Assembly (NCBI GenBank): GCA_964519365.1
Contig: CAZFHP010000039.1
Location: 1-13,476, forward strand
Source of the DNA: CAZFHP01 sp964519365
GTDB lineage: Bacteria > Babelota > Babeliae > Babelales > RVW-14
DNA length: 13,476 nt
Direction: 5' to 3'
In this document: piece after piece, positions 1-7,058 of the stretch
How the letters are laid out: each line of letters opens with the position of its first letter
Numbering within the stretch: position 1 is the first letter of the stretch
Notes under the pieces: model-generated
Database searches by the model: none
Told to the model about the DNA's origin: nothing
The model's input: only the letters and a program-made list of their open reading frames with translations
Program-made: the position numbers and the translations under genes

Positions 1-125
1 AGGAGCAATGCGACGCAGATGTGGGTAATGGATATAAAAAAATTAATCTGACCCGGAGTGGGCAGCGCTCTATAGGTTTATCTTGACGGCCTCGCCAAAA
101 CGACGGCGGAAGCTTGTCAAAGGGC

Positions 126-156
126 AGCGGCCCTACGGGACGCTATTTCTTTTTTT
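126..156 (+). terminator. Candidate Rho-independent terminator
   Basis: Stem AGCG/CGCT plus CCC/GGG with a G-A mismatch between them and a TAC loop (126-144), followed by ATTTC and T7 (150-156). The T-run lies only on the + side. It would end whatever + strand transcript enters from the left edge. Confidence 0.5.
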
Positions 157-207
157 AAAAATCCCACAGCTGCGCCGAAGACGGCTTGCAATGGGCTACT
201 ACCTGAC

Positions 208-224
208 AATCCCTTCGGGATTTT
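208..224 (+). terminator. Weak second terminator-like hairpin
   Basis: AATCCC and GGGATT (six pairs, TTC loop) followed by a short run of T (221-224). It could back up the stronger hairpin at 126-156. The short U-tract makes it a weak call. Confidence 0.35.
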
Positions 225-259
225 AAGAATATATTTTTTATATGACCTAATTGCAAACA

Positions 260-299
260 GAGTCTAGGTTCTGTTGAAAAGTCAACAGAACCTAGACTC
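260..299. repeat. Perfect 18-bp inverted repeat at the ftsI 3' end
   Basis: GAGTCTAGGTTCTGTTGA (260-277) and its exact reverse complement (282-299) flank an AAAG loop. The right arm includes two of the three bases of the ftsI stop codon (298-300 on the minus strand). No U-run follows on either side, so it is not a textbook intrinsic terminator. It probably forms the 3' end structure or stabiliser of the ftsL-ftsI message. The pairing is exact as seen; the role is inferred. Confidence 0.7.
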
Positions 300-1890
300 A
301 CATGTCATGTAATATCATGCGTTCTGCGATTTTTTGAAAAAGGGGCGCCGTTACTTGTGATGCCCATAAATACGAACACTCAGGCTCTTTAATAAACGTT
401 ACAATAACTCTGCGATAAGTATCTTTTTCGACAATTCCCGCATACGAATACACATGGTTTTTGCGAGAATACTCACCTTCTTTAACCATACGAGCGGTTC
501 CTGTTTTGCCCATAACCCGATACCCGGGAAACAAAGATTTTGAACTAGGGCGTTCTAAAATATTTTTGATCTCACAAATCGTCTGATCTTTATAAAGCTT
601 ACGGGAAGTAAAAAATTTTTGATCAGGCTCTTTTACTAAAACAGGCTTAACGCTATAGCCCCCGTTGGCAATAATAGACATCGCTACACCCAACTGTAAT
701 ATCGACGTCATAATTTCATATCCAAACGACATAACGGTCAATGAAGAACGCGACCAATTTTTAGGCGAGTTAACAAACCCCTCACGCTCCCCAGGAAAAG
801 AAATTCCTGTTTTTTTACCAAAGCCAAGTTTGACCAAATTATCATAATATTTTGCACCCAACCGCTGTGCAACTTTAGCAACCCCCACATTACTTGAGCG
901 CCTTATGGTATCATAGAATGGCAGCTCTTCTAGGTACTTCCAGTTTTCTACTCTAAACCCATTAACGTATCCAACTTTTCCTTCGTTATCGATAATTTCA
1001 TCATATTTTACGACATCTTCTTCAAGTGCTGCTAATGCTAAAAATATTTTTATCACAGAACCTGGTTCGTAGCACTCAGTTACTATACTGTTTTCTGTTG
1101 TCTGGGTAACAGGATAGTTTGCCATAGTAAGAATCTCGCCATTATCAGGATTTAAAATAAGCACAGCCCCAGACTCAGCGTTAAAAGAATCTACTGTTTC
1201 TTTTAATTCTTCATGAGCAAGTAACTGTAACGTAGTATCAATCGTAAGCGTAACGGGCTTACCCGAGTGTCCCTGTTTTTTTATGTTTTTTTCAAAATAT
1301 AGGTTTTTAGACCGTGCATCTTTTTTGATACTCACATCTGTCGCAACCCCCTTTAAGCGTTTCGTGTATGCAAGTTCTACACCTGAAATCCCGTTATTAT
1401 CTATATCAGTTAGGCCAATAATAGGAGCTAACACTGGATACGGATAAAAACGCTGTGATTCATATAAAAATTCAATATCAAGAGTATTACATGAACACTG
1501 TTTTTGTAAAAACGCATAGCGCTCGGGAGATAGTTTACGTTCAAGCCATAAAAAGTGTCGATCTTTATGTTCTGTTATTTTTTTGTATACGTCGGGGTAA
1601 TATTTTTTTAAGAATTTTTTTGTCTTTTTTTTGTTGTTCAGTTGGCGTGGCAAAATAAATGCAGACGGCATGTCACGATTGCAAACCAAAAGCGCTTGAT
1701 GTCTGTCTTTTATTACAGCTCGACTATGATCTATCGTAATATCAACATAATATTGATGCTTCGCCAACACTTTAAAAAAATCTTTTTGACAAACTTGAAG
1801 CAAAAAAAGCCTGATCAAAACAATAACAAATACTATCAAAAAGCCAACAGCAACCAACAAAACCCGAGCTTTATAATCTTTTCGTAACAT
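298..1890 (-). CDS. ftsI: Peptidoglycan D,D-transpeptidase FtsI (PBP3-type)
   Basis: Class B penicillin-binding protein that cross-links septal peptidoglycan in the divisome, anchored in the inner membrane with its catalytic part in the periplasm. Of about 530 residues, the first 35 hold a short basic stretch and one hydrophobic membrane segment. The PBP dimerisation domain follows, then the transpeptidase domain with all three active-site motifs: SVIK (SxxK, nucleophile Ser about 278), SSN (SxN, about 332) and KTG (about 462). Length is close to that of ordinary FtsI, with no PASTA repeats. I prefer the ATG at 1890, which has GAG seven bases upstream, over the GTG two codons earlier, which lacks a usable ribosome site. 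It lies 13 bases after a small ftsL-like gene, the usual ftsL-ftsI order. murE, which often follows, is not found downstream. Confidence 0.93.
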   Translation of the reverse strand: MLRKDYKARVLLVAVGFLIVFVIVLIRLFLLQVCQKDFFKVLAKHQYYVDITIDHSRAVIKDRHQALLVCNRDMPSAFILPRQLNNKKKTKKFLKKYYPDVYKKITEHKDRHFLWLERKLSPERYAFLQKQCSCNTLDIEFLYESQRFYPYPVLAPIIGLTDIDNNGISGVELAYTKRLKGVATDVSIKKDARSKNLYFEKNIKKQGHSGKPVTLTIDTTLQLLAHEELKETVDSFNAESGAVLILNPDNGEILTMANYPVTQTTENSIVTECYEPGSVIKIFLALAALEEDVVKYDEIIDNEGKVGYVNGFRVENWKYLEELPFYDTIRRSSNVGVAKVAQRLGAKYYDNLVKLGFGKKTGISFPGEREGFVNSPKNWSRSSLTVMSFGYEIMTSILQLGVAMSIIANGGYSVKPVLVKEPDQKFFTSRKLYKDQTICEIKNILERPSSKSLFPGYRVMGKTGTARMVKEGEYSRKNHVYSYAGIVEKDTYRRVIVTFIKEPECSYLWASQVTAPLFQKIAERMILHDM

Positions 1891-1903
1891 TGTCACACTC
1901 GTT

Positions 1904-2173
1904 TTATATACTTGTTAACGTTACAACGTGAGAAAACACTATCGGACTCATAGTATTTTCCTTACACGCCCATTTTTTTAATTTTTCAGGACCATGTGCA
2001 TGATAATACGCCACTAAAAGTTCCTGTTTTTTTTTGTATAATTTTTGTGTAGCCTTTTCAAGGCGTTGTTTTTGGTACGTAAGCTTAATCACATAATTGT
2101 GCTGATAAATTTTTGCGAACATAAAAAAGACCATCAATAGTATACTTATTTTGAGAAATTTAAATTTGGACAT
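1904..2173 (-). CDS. ftsL: FtsL-like cell division protein
   Basis: Small bitopic membrane protein of about 89 residues. A short basic N-terminus is followed by one hydrophobic segment (roughly residues 7-20, LKISILLMVFFMFAKIY) and then a Lys/Gln/Leu-rich stretch with coiled-coil character (QKQRLEKATQKLYKKKQELL). This architecture, with a position directly upstream of ftsI, is that of FtsL, the divisome scaffold that pairs with FtsB and recruits FtsI/FtsW. Sequence conservation in FtsL is too low for motif-level proof, so the call rests on topology, size and synteny. The ATG at 2173 is chosen, with GGGAT seven bases upstream, rather than an in-frame TTG at 2200. Confidence 0.7.
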   Translation of the reverse strand: MSKFKFLKISILLMVFFMFAKIYQHNYVIKLTYQKQRLEKATQKLYKKKQELLVAYYHAHGPEKLKKWACKENTMSPIVFSHVVTLTSI

Positions 2174-2338
2174 AAATTCTATCCCGTTATTTAATTCCAA
2201 CTCACATAATTACGTTAGTTTATCTAATAACCTAAATATTTTTCTAGATTATTGTAAAATCTTTGCACTTTTTGTATCGTTCTGTCATGGTTGTAAATAA
2301 CGCACAAATTTTTAATTTTCTTTACACAGGAGATAAAC

Positions 2339-2788
2339 ATGACAAAAAAATTAAACTTATTCGTATTTTCTTTTGTTCTTGCGAGCATCATGCCAGCATG
2401 CCAATGGTCAAAAAATAAATCTACACAAGAAACACGAGCAACCAAAGCAACAGCCTCTTCTGATCTTATACTGTCGATAACAAACAATACTGAATTTCAA
2501 GCACAGGTCATAAAAAAGAGTAAACCCGCTGTTGTAAAATTCTATGCACCATGGTGTGGTCCATGTAAACAATTGGGACCTATTTTTGAAAAAGTAGCAC
2601 AAGAACTAAAAGATATGTGTACGTTTGTAAAAATCAATGTTGATCATGCACAAAACCTTGCGACTCAATATGGGGTTACAGGAGTCCCGACAATTATTTT
2701 CTTTAAAGACGGCAAAGAAGTCTATAAGAAAACAGGTTTTGTAAAAGAAGAAATACTAAAAGCAGAAATTCTAAACAAACTTAAATAA
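2339..2788 (+). CDS. Thioredoxin-fold lipoprotein
   Basis: Protein of 149 residues with an N-terminal export signal ending in a lipobox-like IMPAC (Cys21), then a short Ser/Thr/Lys-rich linker (about 22-45) and a complete thioredoxin domain. The redox site is WCGPCK (Cys73, Cys76) and the cis-proline is in GVPT (Pro117). The WCGPC site is typical of thioredoxins and reducing periplasmic relatives. Export and lipidation would place it on the periplasmic face, probably as a disulfide reductase or exchange protein; this is inferred from the signal. Residue -3 of the lipobox is Met rather than the usual Leu, so lipidation is likely but not certain. A strong AGGAG lies seven bases before the ATG. 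It is transcribed with cysS, 15 bases downstream, and divergently from ftsL-ftsI. Confidence 0.85.
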   Translation: MTKKLNLFVFSFVLASIMPACQWSKNKSTQETRATKATASSDLILSITNNTEFQAQVIKKSKPAVVKFYAPWCGPCKQLGPIFEKVAQELKDMCTFVKINVDHAQNLATQYGVTGVPTIIFFKDGKEVYKKTGFVKEEILKAEILNKLK

Positions 2789-2803
2789 TCGTTAATAAAA
2801 TTT

Positions 2804-4144
2804 ATGAAACTAAAATTAACTAACTCTCTTAGCAAGAAAAAAGAACTTTTCAAACCTCAAAAAGAAAAAAGTGTCTCTCTCTATGTTTGTGGCATAACAC
2901 CTTATGATTATTCACACTTGGGGCACGGACGTTGTTATGTCAGCTTTGACATACTCGTTCGCTTGTTAAAATTTTTAGATTACGACGTAACATACGTTCG
3001 TAATTATACAGACATCGATGACAAGCTTTTAAAAAAAGCATCTGAGTCTGATCTCACGTACACACAAATCGCACAACAGTTTATTGATGCGTATAAAAAA
3101 GACATGTCTGCTCTTAATAATTTAGAACCTACGATAGAGCCGCGAGTAACAACACATATACCCGAGATTATCGATTTTATTAAAAAATTAGTCGATACAC
3201 AAAAAGCGTATGTGCTAGAACACGATGTCTATTTTGATATTACGTCTTTTGATAAGTATGGAAAACTTTCACACAAAAATATCGACGACCTTGAATCAGG
3301 AGCACGTGTTCAGACAGACACACGCAAAAAGCACCCGGGAGACTTTGCCCTCTGGAAGGGTAACGACCAAAAGCTATTCTGGGAGTCACCGTGGGGATAT
3401 GGCCGCCCAGGCTGGCATATAGAGTGTTCCGTTATGGCAAAAAAGCACTTGGGAGAAACTATCGACATACATGCTGGAGGAGCTGATCTTATATTCCCTC
3501 ATCACGAAAACGAAATCGCCCAATCAGAGAGCTTGCACAATAAAACATTTGCTCAATACTGGCTTCACAACGCATTTGTAAACATCAACAAAGAAAAGAT
3601 GTCAAAATCTTTGGGCAATATCGTTTCGCTTAAAGATATTTTCAAGAAAATCGACCCAATGGTCTTGCGATATTATTTTTTACAGCATCATTATCGAACC
3701 CCGATCGATTTTAATATAGGTGATCTAGATGGCGTAAAAACAGCATACAAAAAGCTTATTACAAACTTTGGGCAAACAAAACAGATAACACATCAAGTAA
3801 CACATAAAGAATTAGCCCTGGGGCACGAATTAACTACGAAAATACTCAACGCACTGTGCGACGATCTTAACACATCTCAAGCCCTGGGACTGATCTTTCA
3901 AAGCCTGCAAGAGATCAAGCAATCAGAAATATTAACACACGCAATACAGGCAATTTTACAAAATATTTTGGGACTTACACTGCAGCCATTAGAAGAAGAG
4001 ATTGCCCCCATAACTCCGGAGATAGAGCAATTAATAAAAGAACGCGAGGCTGCTCGGGCAAAAAAAGATTGGGCCCAAGCTGACGTTTTGCGGGACAAAC
4101 TCTTACAGCTGGGCTATCATGTGCATGATAAAAAAACAAAATAA
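2804..4144 (+). CDS. cysS: Cysteine--tRNA ligase
   Basis: Class I aminoacyl-tRNA synthetase that charges tRNA-Cys in the cytoplasm. The 446 residues are close to the usual length (about 460). The class I signature appears as HLGH (38-41) and KMSKS (265-269). The zinc site that selects cysteine is intact: Cys29 in CGITPYD, Cys208 in WHIECS, and His233 and Glu237 in FPHHENE. The C-terminal helical anticodon-binding region ends in the usual DxLR-type segment (DVLRDKLLQLGY). There is no clear Shine-Dalgarno before the ATG at 2804. With only 15 bases from the thioredoxin stop, translation may depend on the upstream gene. An internal hydrophilic insertion or truncation is not apparent. Confidence 0.96.
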   Translation: MKLKLTNSLSKKKELFKPQKEKSVSLYVCGITPYDYSHLGHGRCYVSFDILVRLLKFLDYDVTYVRNYTDIDDKLLKKASESDLTYTQIAQQFIDAYKKDMSALNNLEPTIEPRVTTHIPEIIDFIKKLVDTQKAYVLEHDVYFDITSFDKYGKLSHKNIDDLESGARVQTDTRKKHPGDFALWKGNDQKLFWESPWGYGRPGWHIECSVMAKKHLGETIDIHAGGADLIFPHHENEIAQSESLHNKTFAQYWLHNAFVNINKEKMSKSLGNIVSLKDIFKKIDPMVLRYYFLQHHYRTPIDFNIGDLDGVKTAYKKLITNFGQTKQITHQVTHKELALGHELTTKILNALCDDLNTSQALGLIFQSLQEIKQSEILTHAIQAILQNILGLTLQPLEEEIAPITPEIEQLIKEREAARAKKDWAQADVLRDKLLQLGYHVHDKKTK

Positions 4145-4169
4145 GCACAAGCACCCCTTGAACGGCCCT

Positions 4170-4199
4170 TTGACTGAAAGCTAAAAAAAGTGTTATGCT
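4170..4199 (+). promoter_or_regulatory. Candidate sigma70 promoter for kup
   Basis: TTGACT (4170-4175), an 18-base spacer, then TATGCT (4194-4199) preceded by TG, which makes an extended -10. It lies about 60 bases before the kup ATG. A small GGCCC/GGGCT hairpin (4232-4246) sits between it and the ribosome site GAGG (4251-4254). Confidence 0.55.
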
Positions 4200-4258
4200 A
4201 ATAGAATCGTTTGTTTTAAAAAGAACCAAAAGGCCCTAGGTGGGCTATCTGAGGATAT

Positions 4259-6115
4259 ATGTTATCCCGATTATTGAAATTAAAAAATAATGGGTTTTTC
4301 AAAAACAAAAAGCTGACGGCACTTAATGAGATTATTAAATCTCTCGGACTTGTATTTGGGGATATTGGAACAAGCCCTATTTATACATTATCAATCGTCT
4401 TTTTAACAACTCCAGTAACACCAGCTAATATTCTGGGGGTACTTTCTCTTATTGTCTGGACGCTTACGCTCCTTGTATTCTTACAATACACTGTTCTTGC
4501 CATGAGTCTCGGTAAAAAAGGTGAAGGTGGCACAATTGTGCTTAAAGAAATTCTTATCACATTGCTTAAATCTGGTAGAACAACAGCATTTGTATCGTTT
4601 CTTTCGTTTATTGGCATATCGCTTTTATTCGGTGACGGCGTCATTACTCCAGCTATAAGTATTTTAAGTGCCGTAGAAGGCATACAGTTTATTCCTGCAT
4701 TTAAACACCTGCCCCAATATACGTTTCTTATCATAGGAATCGGTATCGCATTTATTCTTTTTGGTTTGCAAAAAAAGGGAACCGATAAAGTCTCTGCAGC
4801 ATTTGGCCCGCTTATGCTGGTATGGTTTATAATTCTTGCGTCATCAGGAATTGCAGCCCTCATCAAAACACCATTTGTTTTACATGCGATCAATCCATAT
4901 TATGCGTTTAAATTTATGATATCAAATGGCTTCCCCGCATTTTTTGTCTTGTCTGAAGTTATTTTATGCGCAACGGGAGGAGAAGCATTATATGCCGATA
5001 TGGGGCATTTGGGCCGAAAGCCTATTCAGCGGGCGGGAATTTTTGTCTTTATCGCACTTATGCTTACGTACCTCGGGCAAGGGGCTTTTCTCATTCAAAA
5101 TCCCCAAACACGCTATGTTTTATACGAAATGATTTTCCAACAAGCAACCCGTTTTTATATTCCATTTTTGTGTTTAAGCTTATGTGCTACGATTATTGCA
5201 TCTCAAGCAATGATCAGCGGCATATTTTCTGCCGTCTATCAAAGTATTACAACACAGGTTCTCCCGACGTTTAAAGTCGATTACACGTCAAGCAAATTTC
5301 GCTCACAGATCTATGTCGGCTTTGTCAATTGGTTTCTTCTTTTTTCATGCATTATTATTATGCTGTACTTCAAAAAAACGTATAAACTCGCTGCTGCCTA
5401 TGGCTTTGCCGTTACAGGAACCATGACGATAACGGGCATTATGATGAGCACCATATTTTACTTACGTAAGAGTTATGCAAAAGCATCATTCTCAGTATTG
5501 CTCACAATATTTAACGCTCTTTTCTTCTTTTCAAACTCATTTAAAATTACAACTGGTGGCTACTGGTCAATTATGCTTGCCCTTATCCCATTAAGTACAA
5601 TTTTAATTTACACCGCAGGAAAAAGAAAAATGGATGCATCACTGCAACCAATCCCTCTTGAAAAATTTCTAGGAAAATACAATGTTATCCATCAAAAGAA
5701 TTCCTGTATCAAAGGCACAGCGCTCTTTTTTGTCAAAAACGTTGGAGCAATATCACCGTATATTGGGCAAATAATGCTTAAAAACAATATTTTGTACGAA
5801 GAAAATATTATCATCTCAATTGTTACCCGAGACGACCCCTTCGGTGTTATCGGCTTTTTTAAAGGAGATCTTGCAAAAGGGCTACGAATATTCGAGATTC
5901 ATATGGGCTACATGGAGATTATCAACATAGAAAAAATTCTAAATAACGCAGGAATTAACGCCAAAGTAATTTTTTACGGCCTTGCAGATATCGCCACAAA
6001 AAATCCATTTTGGAAAATCTTTGCTTTTATCAAACGAATCACCCCATCTATTGTCCAATTTCACAAGCTTCCGCCGTATAAACTTCACGGCGTTGTAACA
6101 CTTATTGAAATGTAG
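4259..6115 (+). CDS. kup: KUP-family potassium uptake transporter
   Basis: Inner-membrane K+ importer, probably K+/H+ symport as known for this family. The 618 residues match the usual length (about 620). The family signature GLVFGDIGTSPIYT lies at about 30-43, followed by a long hydrophobic core with around twelve membrane segments (to about residue 445) and a less hydrophobic cytoplasmic C-terminal region of about 170 residues. Other family stretches are the LLFGDGVITPAIS segment and GGEALYADMGHLG. The start ATG follows GAGG. It appears to be a single-gene unit with its own promoter, between cysS and tRNA-Gly. I see no second K+ system and no c-di-AMP riboswitch in the 114-base leader region. 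Confidence 0.95.
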   Translation: MLSRLLKLKNNGFFKNKKLTALNEIIKSLGLVFGDIGTSPIYTLSIVFLTTPVTPANILGVLSLIVWTLTLLVFLQYTVLAMSLGKKGEGGTIVLKEILITLLKSGRTTAFVSFLSFIGISLLFGDGVITPAISILSAVEGIQFIPAFKHLPQYTFLIIGIGIAFILFGLQKKGTDKVSAAFGPLMLVWFIILASSGIAALIKTPFVLHAINPYYAFKFMISNGFPAFFVLSEVILCATGGEALYADMGHLGRKPIQRAGIFVFIALMLTYLGQGAFLIQNPQTRYVLYEMIFQQATRFYIPFLCLSLCATIIASQAMISGIFSAVYQSITTQVLPTFKVDYTSSKFRSQIYVGFVNWFLLFSCIIIMLYFKKTYKLAAAYGFAVTGTMTITGIMMSTIFYLRKSYAKASFSVLLTIFNALFFFSNSFKITTGGYWSIMLALIPLSTILIYTAGKRKMDASLQPIPLEKFLGKYNVIHQKNSCIKGTALFFVKNVGAISPYIGQIMLKNNILYEENIIISIVTRDDPFGVIGFFKGDLAKGLRIFEIHMGYMEIINIEKILNNAGINAKVIFYGLADIATKNPFWKIFAFIKRITPSIVQFHKLPPYKLHGVVTLIEM

Positions 6116-6145
6116 CTAAAATCTCAAAATAAAACGTTAAAAAAA

Positions 6146-6174
6146 TTGACAAAAATCCTCTTTATCTATAGATT
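6146..6174 (+). promoter_or_regulatory. Candidate promoter for tRNA-Gly
   Basis: A perfect -35 TTGACA (6146-6151) with a 17-base spacer to TAGATT (6169-6174), or 15 bases to TATAGA (6167-6172). It ends about 28 bases before the mature tRNA 5' end. The exact -10 is ambiguous. Confidence 0.55.
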
Positions 6175-6202
6175 TTAGATAGTTTTTATCTTTAACATGC
6201 AT

Positions 6203-6277
6203 GCGGGAATAGCTCAGTGGTAGAGCATTGCCTTGCCAAGGCAAGGGTCGCGGGTTCAAATCCCGTTTCCCGCTCCA
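6203..6277 (+). tRNA. tRNA-Gly (anticodon GCC)
   Basis: 75-base cloverleaf: acceptor GCGGGAA/TTCCCGC, D arm GCTC-AGTGGTA-GAGC, anticodon stem TTGCC/GGCAA with loop TTGCCAA (anticodon GCC at 6235-6237), a five-base variable loop, and T arm GCGGG-TTCAAAT-CCCGT. Discriminator U and the CCA end are encoded. The U before the anticodon and purine after it are normal. GCC reads GGC and GGU glycine codons. Confidence 0.97.
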
Positions 6278-6286
6278 TTAAATCGA

Positions 6287-6315
6287 TTGCACTAAGTCTT
6301 AATTTTTGGTACAGT
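6287..6315 (+). promoter_or_regulatory. Candidate promoter for the jag-like/mnmE unit
   Basis: TTGCAC (6287-6292), a 17-base spacer, and TACAGT (6310-6315), starting 10 bases after the tRNA end and about 95 bases before the jag-like ATG. The long leader ends in a small palindrome ACGAA-AGGT-TTCGT that puts the AAGG ribosome site in its loop. Confidence 0.4.
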
Positions 6316-6407
6316 TTTTATGAGTAAATTATATAAAGCGCGTACTATCTGTATAGATTCATTAGTACCCTACATAAAATAAACCCTATTACGAAAGGTT
6401 TCGTCGA

Positions 6408-7058
6408 ATGAAATCAATGCTTCACGAAGCACCATCTATTATCAAAGCTATCGAAAAAGCATGGGATGAATCTGGAAAACCTGCTGAATTTACCATCAAA
6501 ATTCTCGAATCTGGAGAAAAAGGAATCTTATGGTTCTCCAAACACCCAGCAATTATTTCCATTACATACGATCCTAAAAAACAACAGTCCGTGAGAAAAA
6601 GCTCGCAAAAAAAATTACGTAAAACATATCCCAAAAAAGAAAAACCTGTATATGAAAAGCCCAAACAACAAAAGCAATACACACAATCGAAACAAAAACG
6701 ATACGTAACGCAAGCAAAACAAGAACAACCAAAACAGCAATCAAATCCAGCTCCTGCTGCCATCTGGACTCAAGAGTATATGGATAACATTACAACATGG
6801 CTCAAAGAACTGGTTGGCATTTTAAATATTACGCAGCGCTTTAACATCAAAAGTGATAAAAAAACGCTACATATAACGTTTGATAAAAAACTTTTTAATT
6901 CTACTGAAAACGATAAAGTATTTTTTATCAGCCTGTCATACATGCTTATGCAATTTATCAAACGCAAGTACAAGAAAAAGTTCAAGGGGTTTCACTTGGT
7001 AATAAAATCAAAGGAATCTGCTAGCAATGATGCCTCTAAATCCAGCACACCTAAGTAA
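6408..7058 (+). CDS. jag: Jag-like (SpoIIIJ-associated) protein, degenerate
   Basis: Protein of 216 residues. Residues 8-57 match the Jag_N domain: an AIEKAWDESGKPAEFTIKILE helix-strand unit followed by SGEKGILWFSKHPAIISI. A Lys/Gln-rich, low-complexity linker (about 58-120) leads to a KH-like region (about 124-203, from WTQEYMDNITTWLKELVGIL to KGFHLVIK). Unlike standard Jag/KhpB, which binds RNA near SecYEG/YidC and carries KH plus R3H domains, this one has no GxxG loop (the position reads FNSTENDK) and no R3H domain; it ends in a short Ser/Lys tail. It overlaps mnmE by 32 bases, matching the common jag-mnmE order. The symbol reflects domain order and synteny. Function as an RNA binder is uncertain. 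Start at 6408 has AAAGG upstream; Met4 is the only nearby alternative. Confidence 0.75.
   Translation: MKSMLHEAPSIIKAIEKAWDESGKPAEFTIKILESGEKGILWFSKHPAIISITYDPKKQQSVRKSSQKKLRKTYPKKEKPVYEKPKQQKQYTQSKQKRYVTQAKQEQPKQQSNPAPAAIWTQEYMDNITTWLKELVGILNITQRFNIKSDKKTLHITFDKKLFNSTENDKVFFISLSYMLMQFIKRKYKKKFKGFHLVIKSKESASNDASKSSTPK

Larger units (their letters stand above)
1..230 (+). ncRNA. Unassigned structured RNA or transcript 3' end (left edge, partial)
   Basis: No reading frame of useful length is open here on either strand, and the segment is visibly richer in G+C than its surroundings. It folds well. TTGAC (83-87) pairs with GTCAA (116-120), enclosing GGC/GCT and CGCC (93-96)/GGCG (105-108). AGCG-CCC (126-133) pairs with GGG-CGCT (137-144), followed by a T7 run at 150-156, which looks like a + strand terminator. 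CCCA/TGGG (163-166/192-195) encloses GCCG-AAGA-CGGC (174-185). AATCCC-TTC-GGGATT (208-222) is followed by TTTT. The T-runs favour the + strand. I searched for signatures of tmRNA, RNase P RNA, SRP RNA, 6S and 5S rRNA and found none convincing. It could also be the untranslated 3' end of a gene outside the window. The RNA call is inference from structure and composition. Confidence 0.4.

Noticed and set aside
161..205. Resemblance to part of 5S rRNA (CCCACAGC...GCGCCGA)
   Set aside because: The match covers only a short piece. The expected 5' half with the CCGAACACGGAAGU-type loop and the closing terminal stem are missing.
1..230. tmRNA, RNase P RNA or SRP RNA
   Set aside because: There is no tRNA-like 3' end with CCA, no RNase P core sequences (GAGGAAAGUCC, ACAGAA...GGCUUA) and no SRP GGAAGGNAGCAGCC-type loop.
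1891..1896. GTG start two codons upstream in ftsI
   Set aside because: The only ribosome-site-like GAG lies directly against this GTG, but at good spacing from the ATG at 1890.
2174..2338. Divergent promoters between ftsL and the thioredoxin gene
   Set aside because: Promoters must exist here, and TAAAAT (2255-2260) is a possible -10, but no convincing -35 stands at proper spacing on either strand.
4232..4246. Riboswitch in the kup leader
   Set aside because: Only a five-pair hairpin (GGCCC/GGGCT) is present; nothing resembles the c-di-AMP (ydaO) or other known aptamers.
6391..6407. Ribosome-site-sequestering hairpin before the jag-like gene
   Set aside because: ACGAA-AGGT-TTCGT puts the site in a four-base loop, but five mostly A/T pairs are too weak to claim control.
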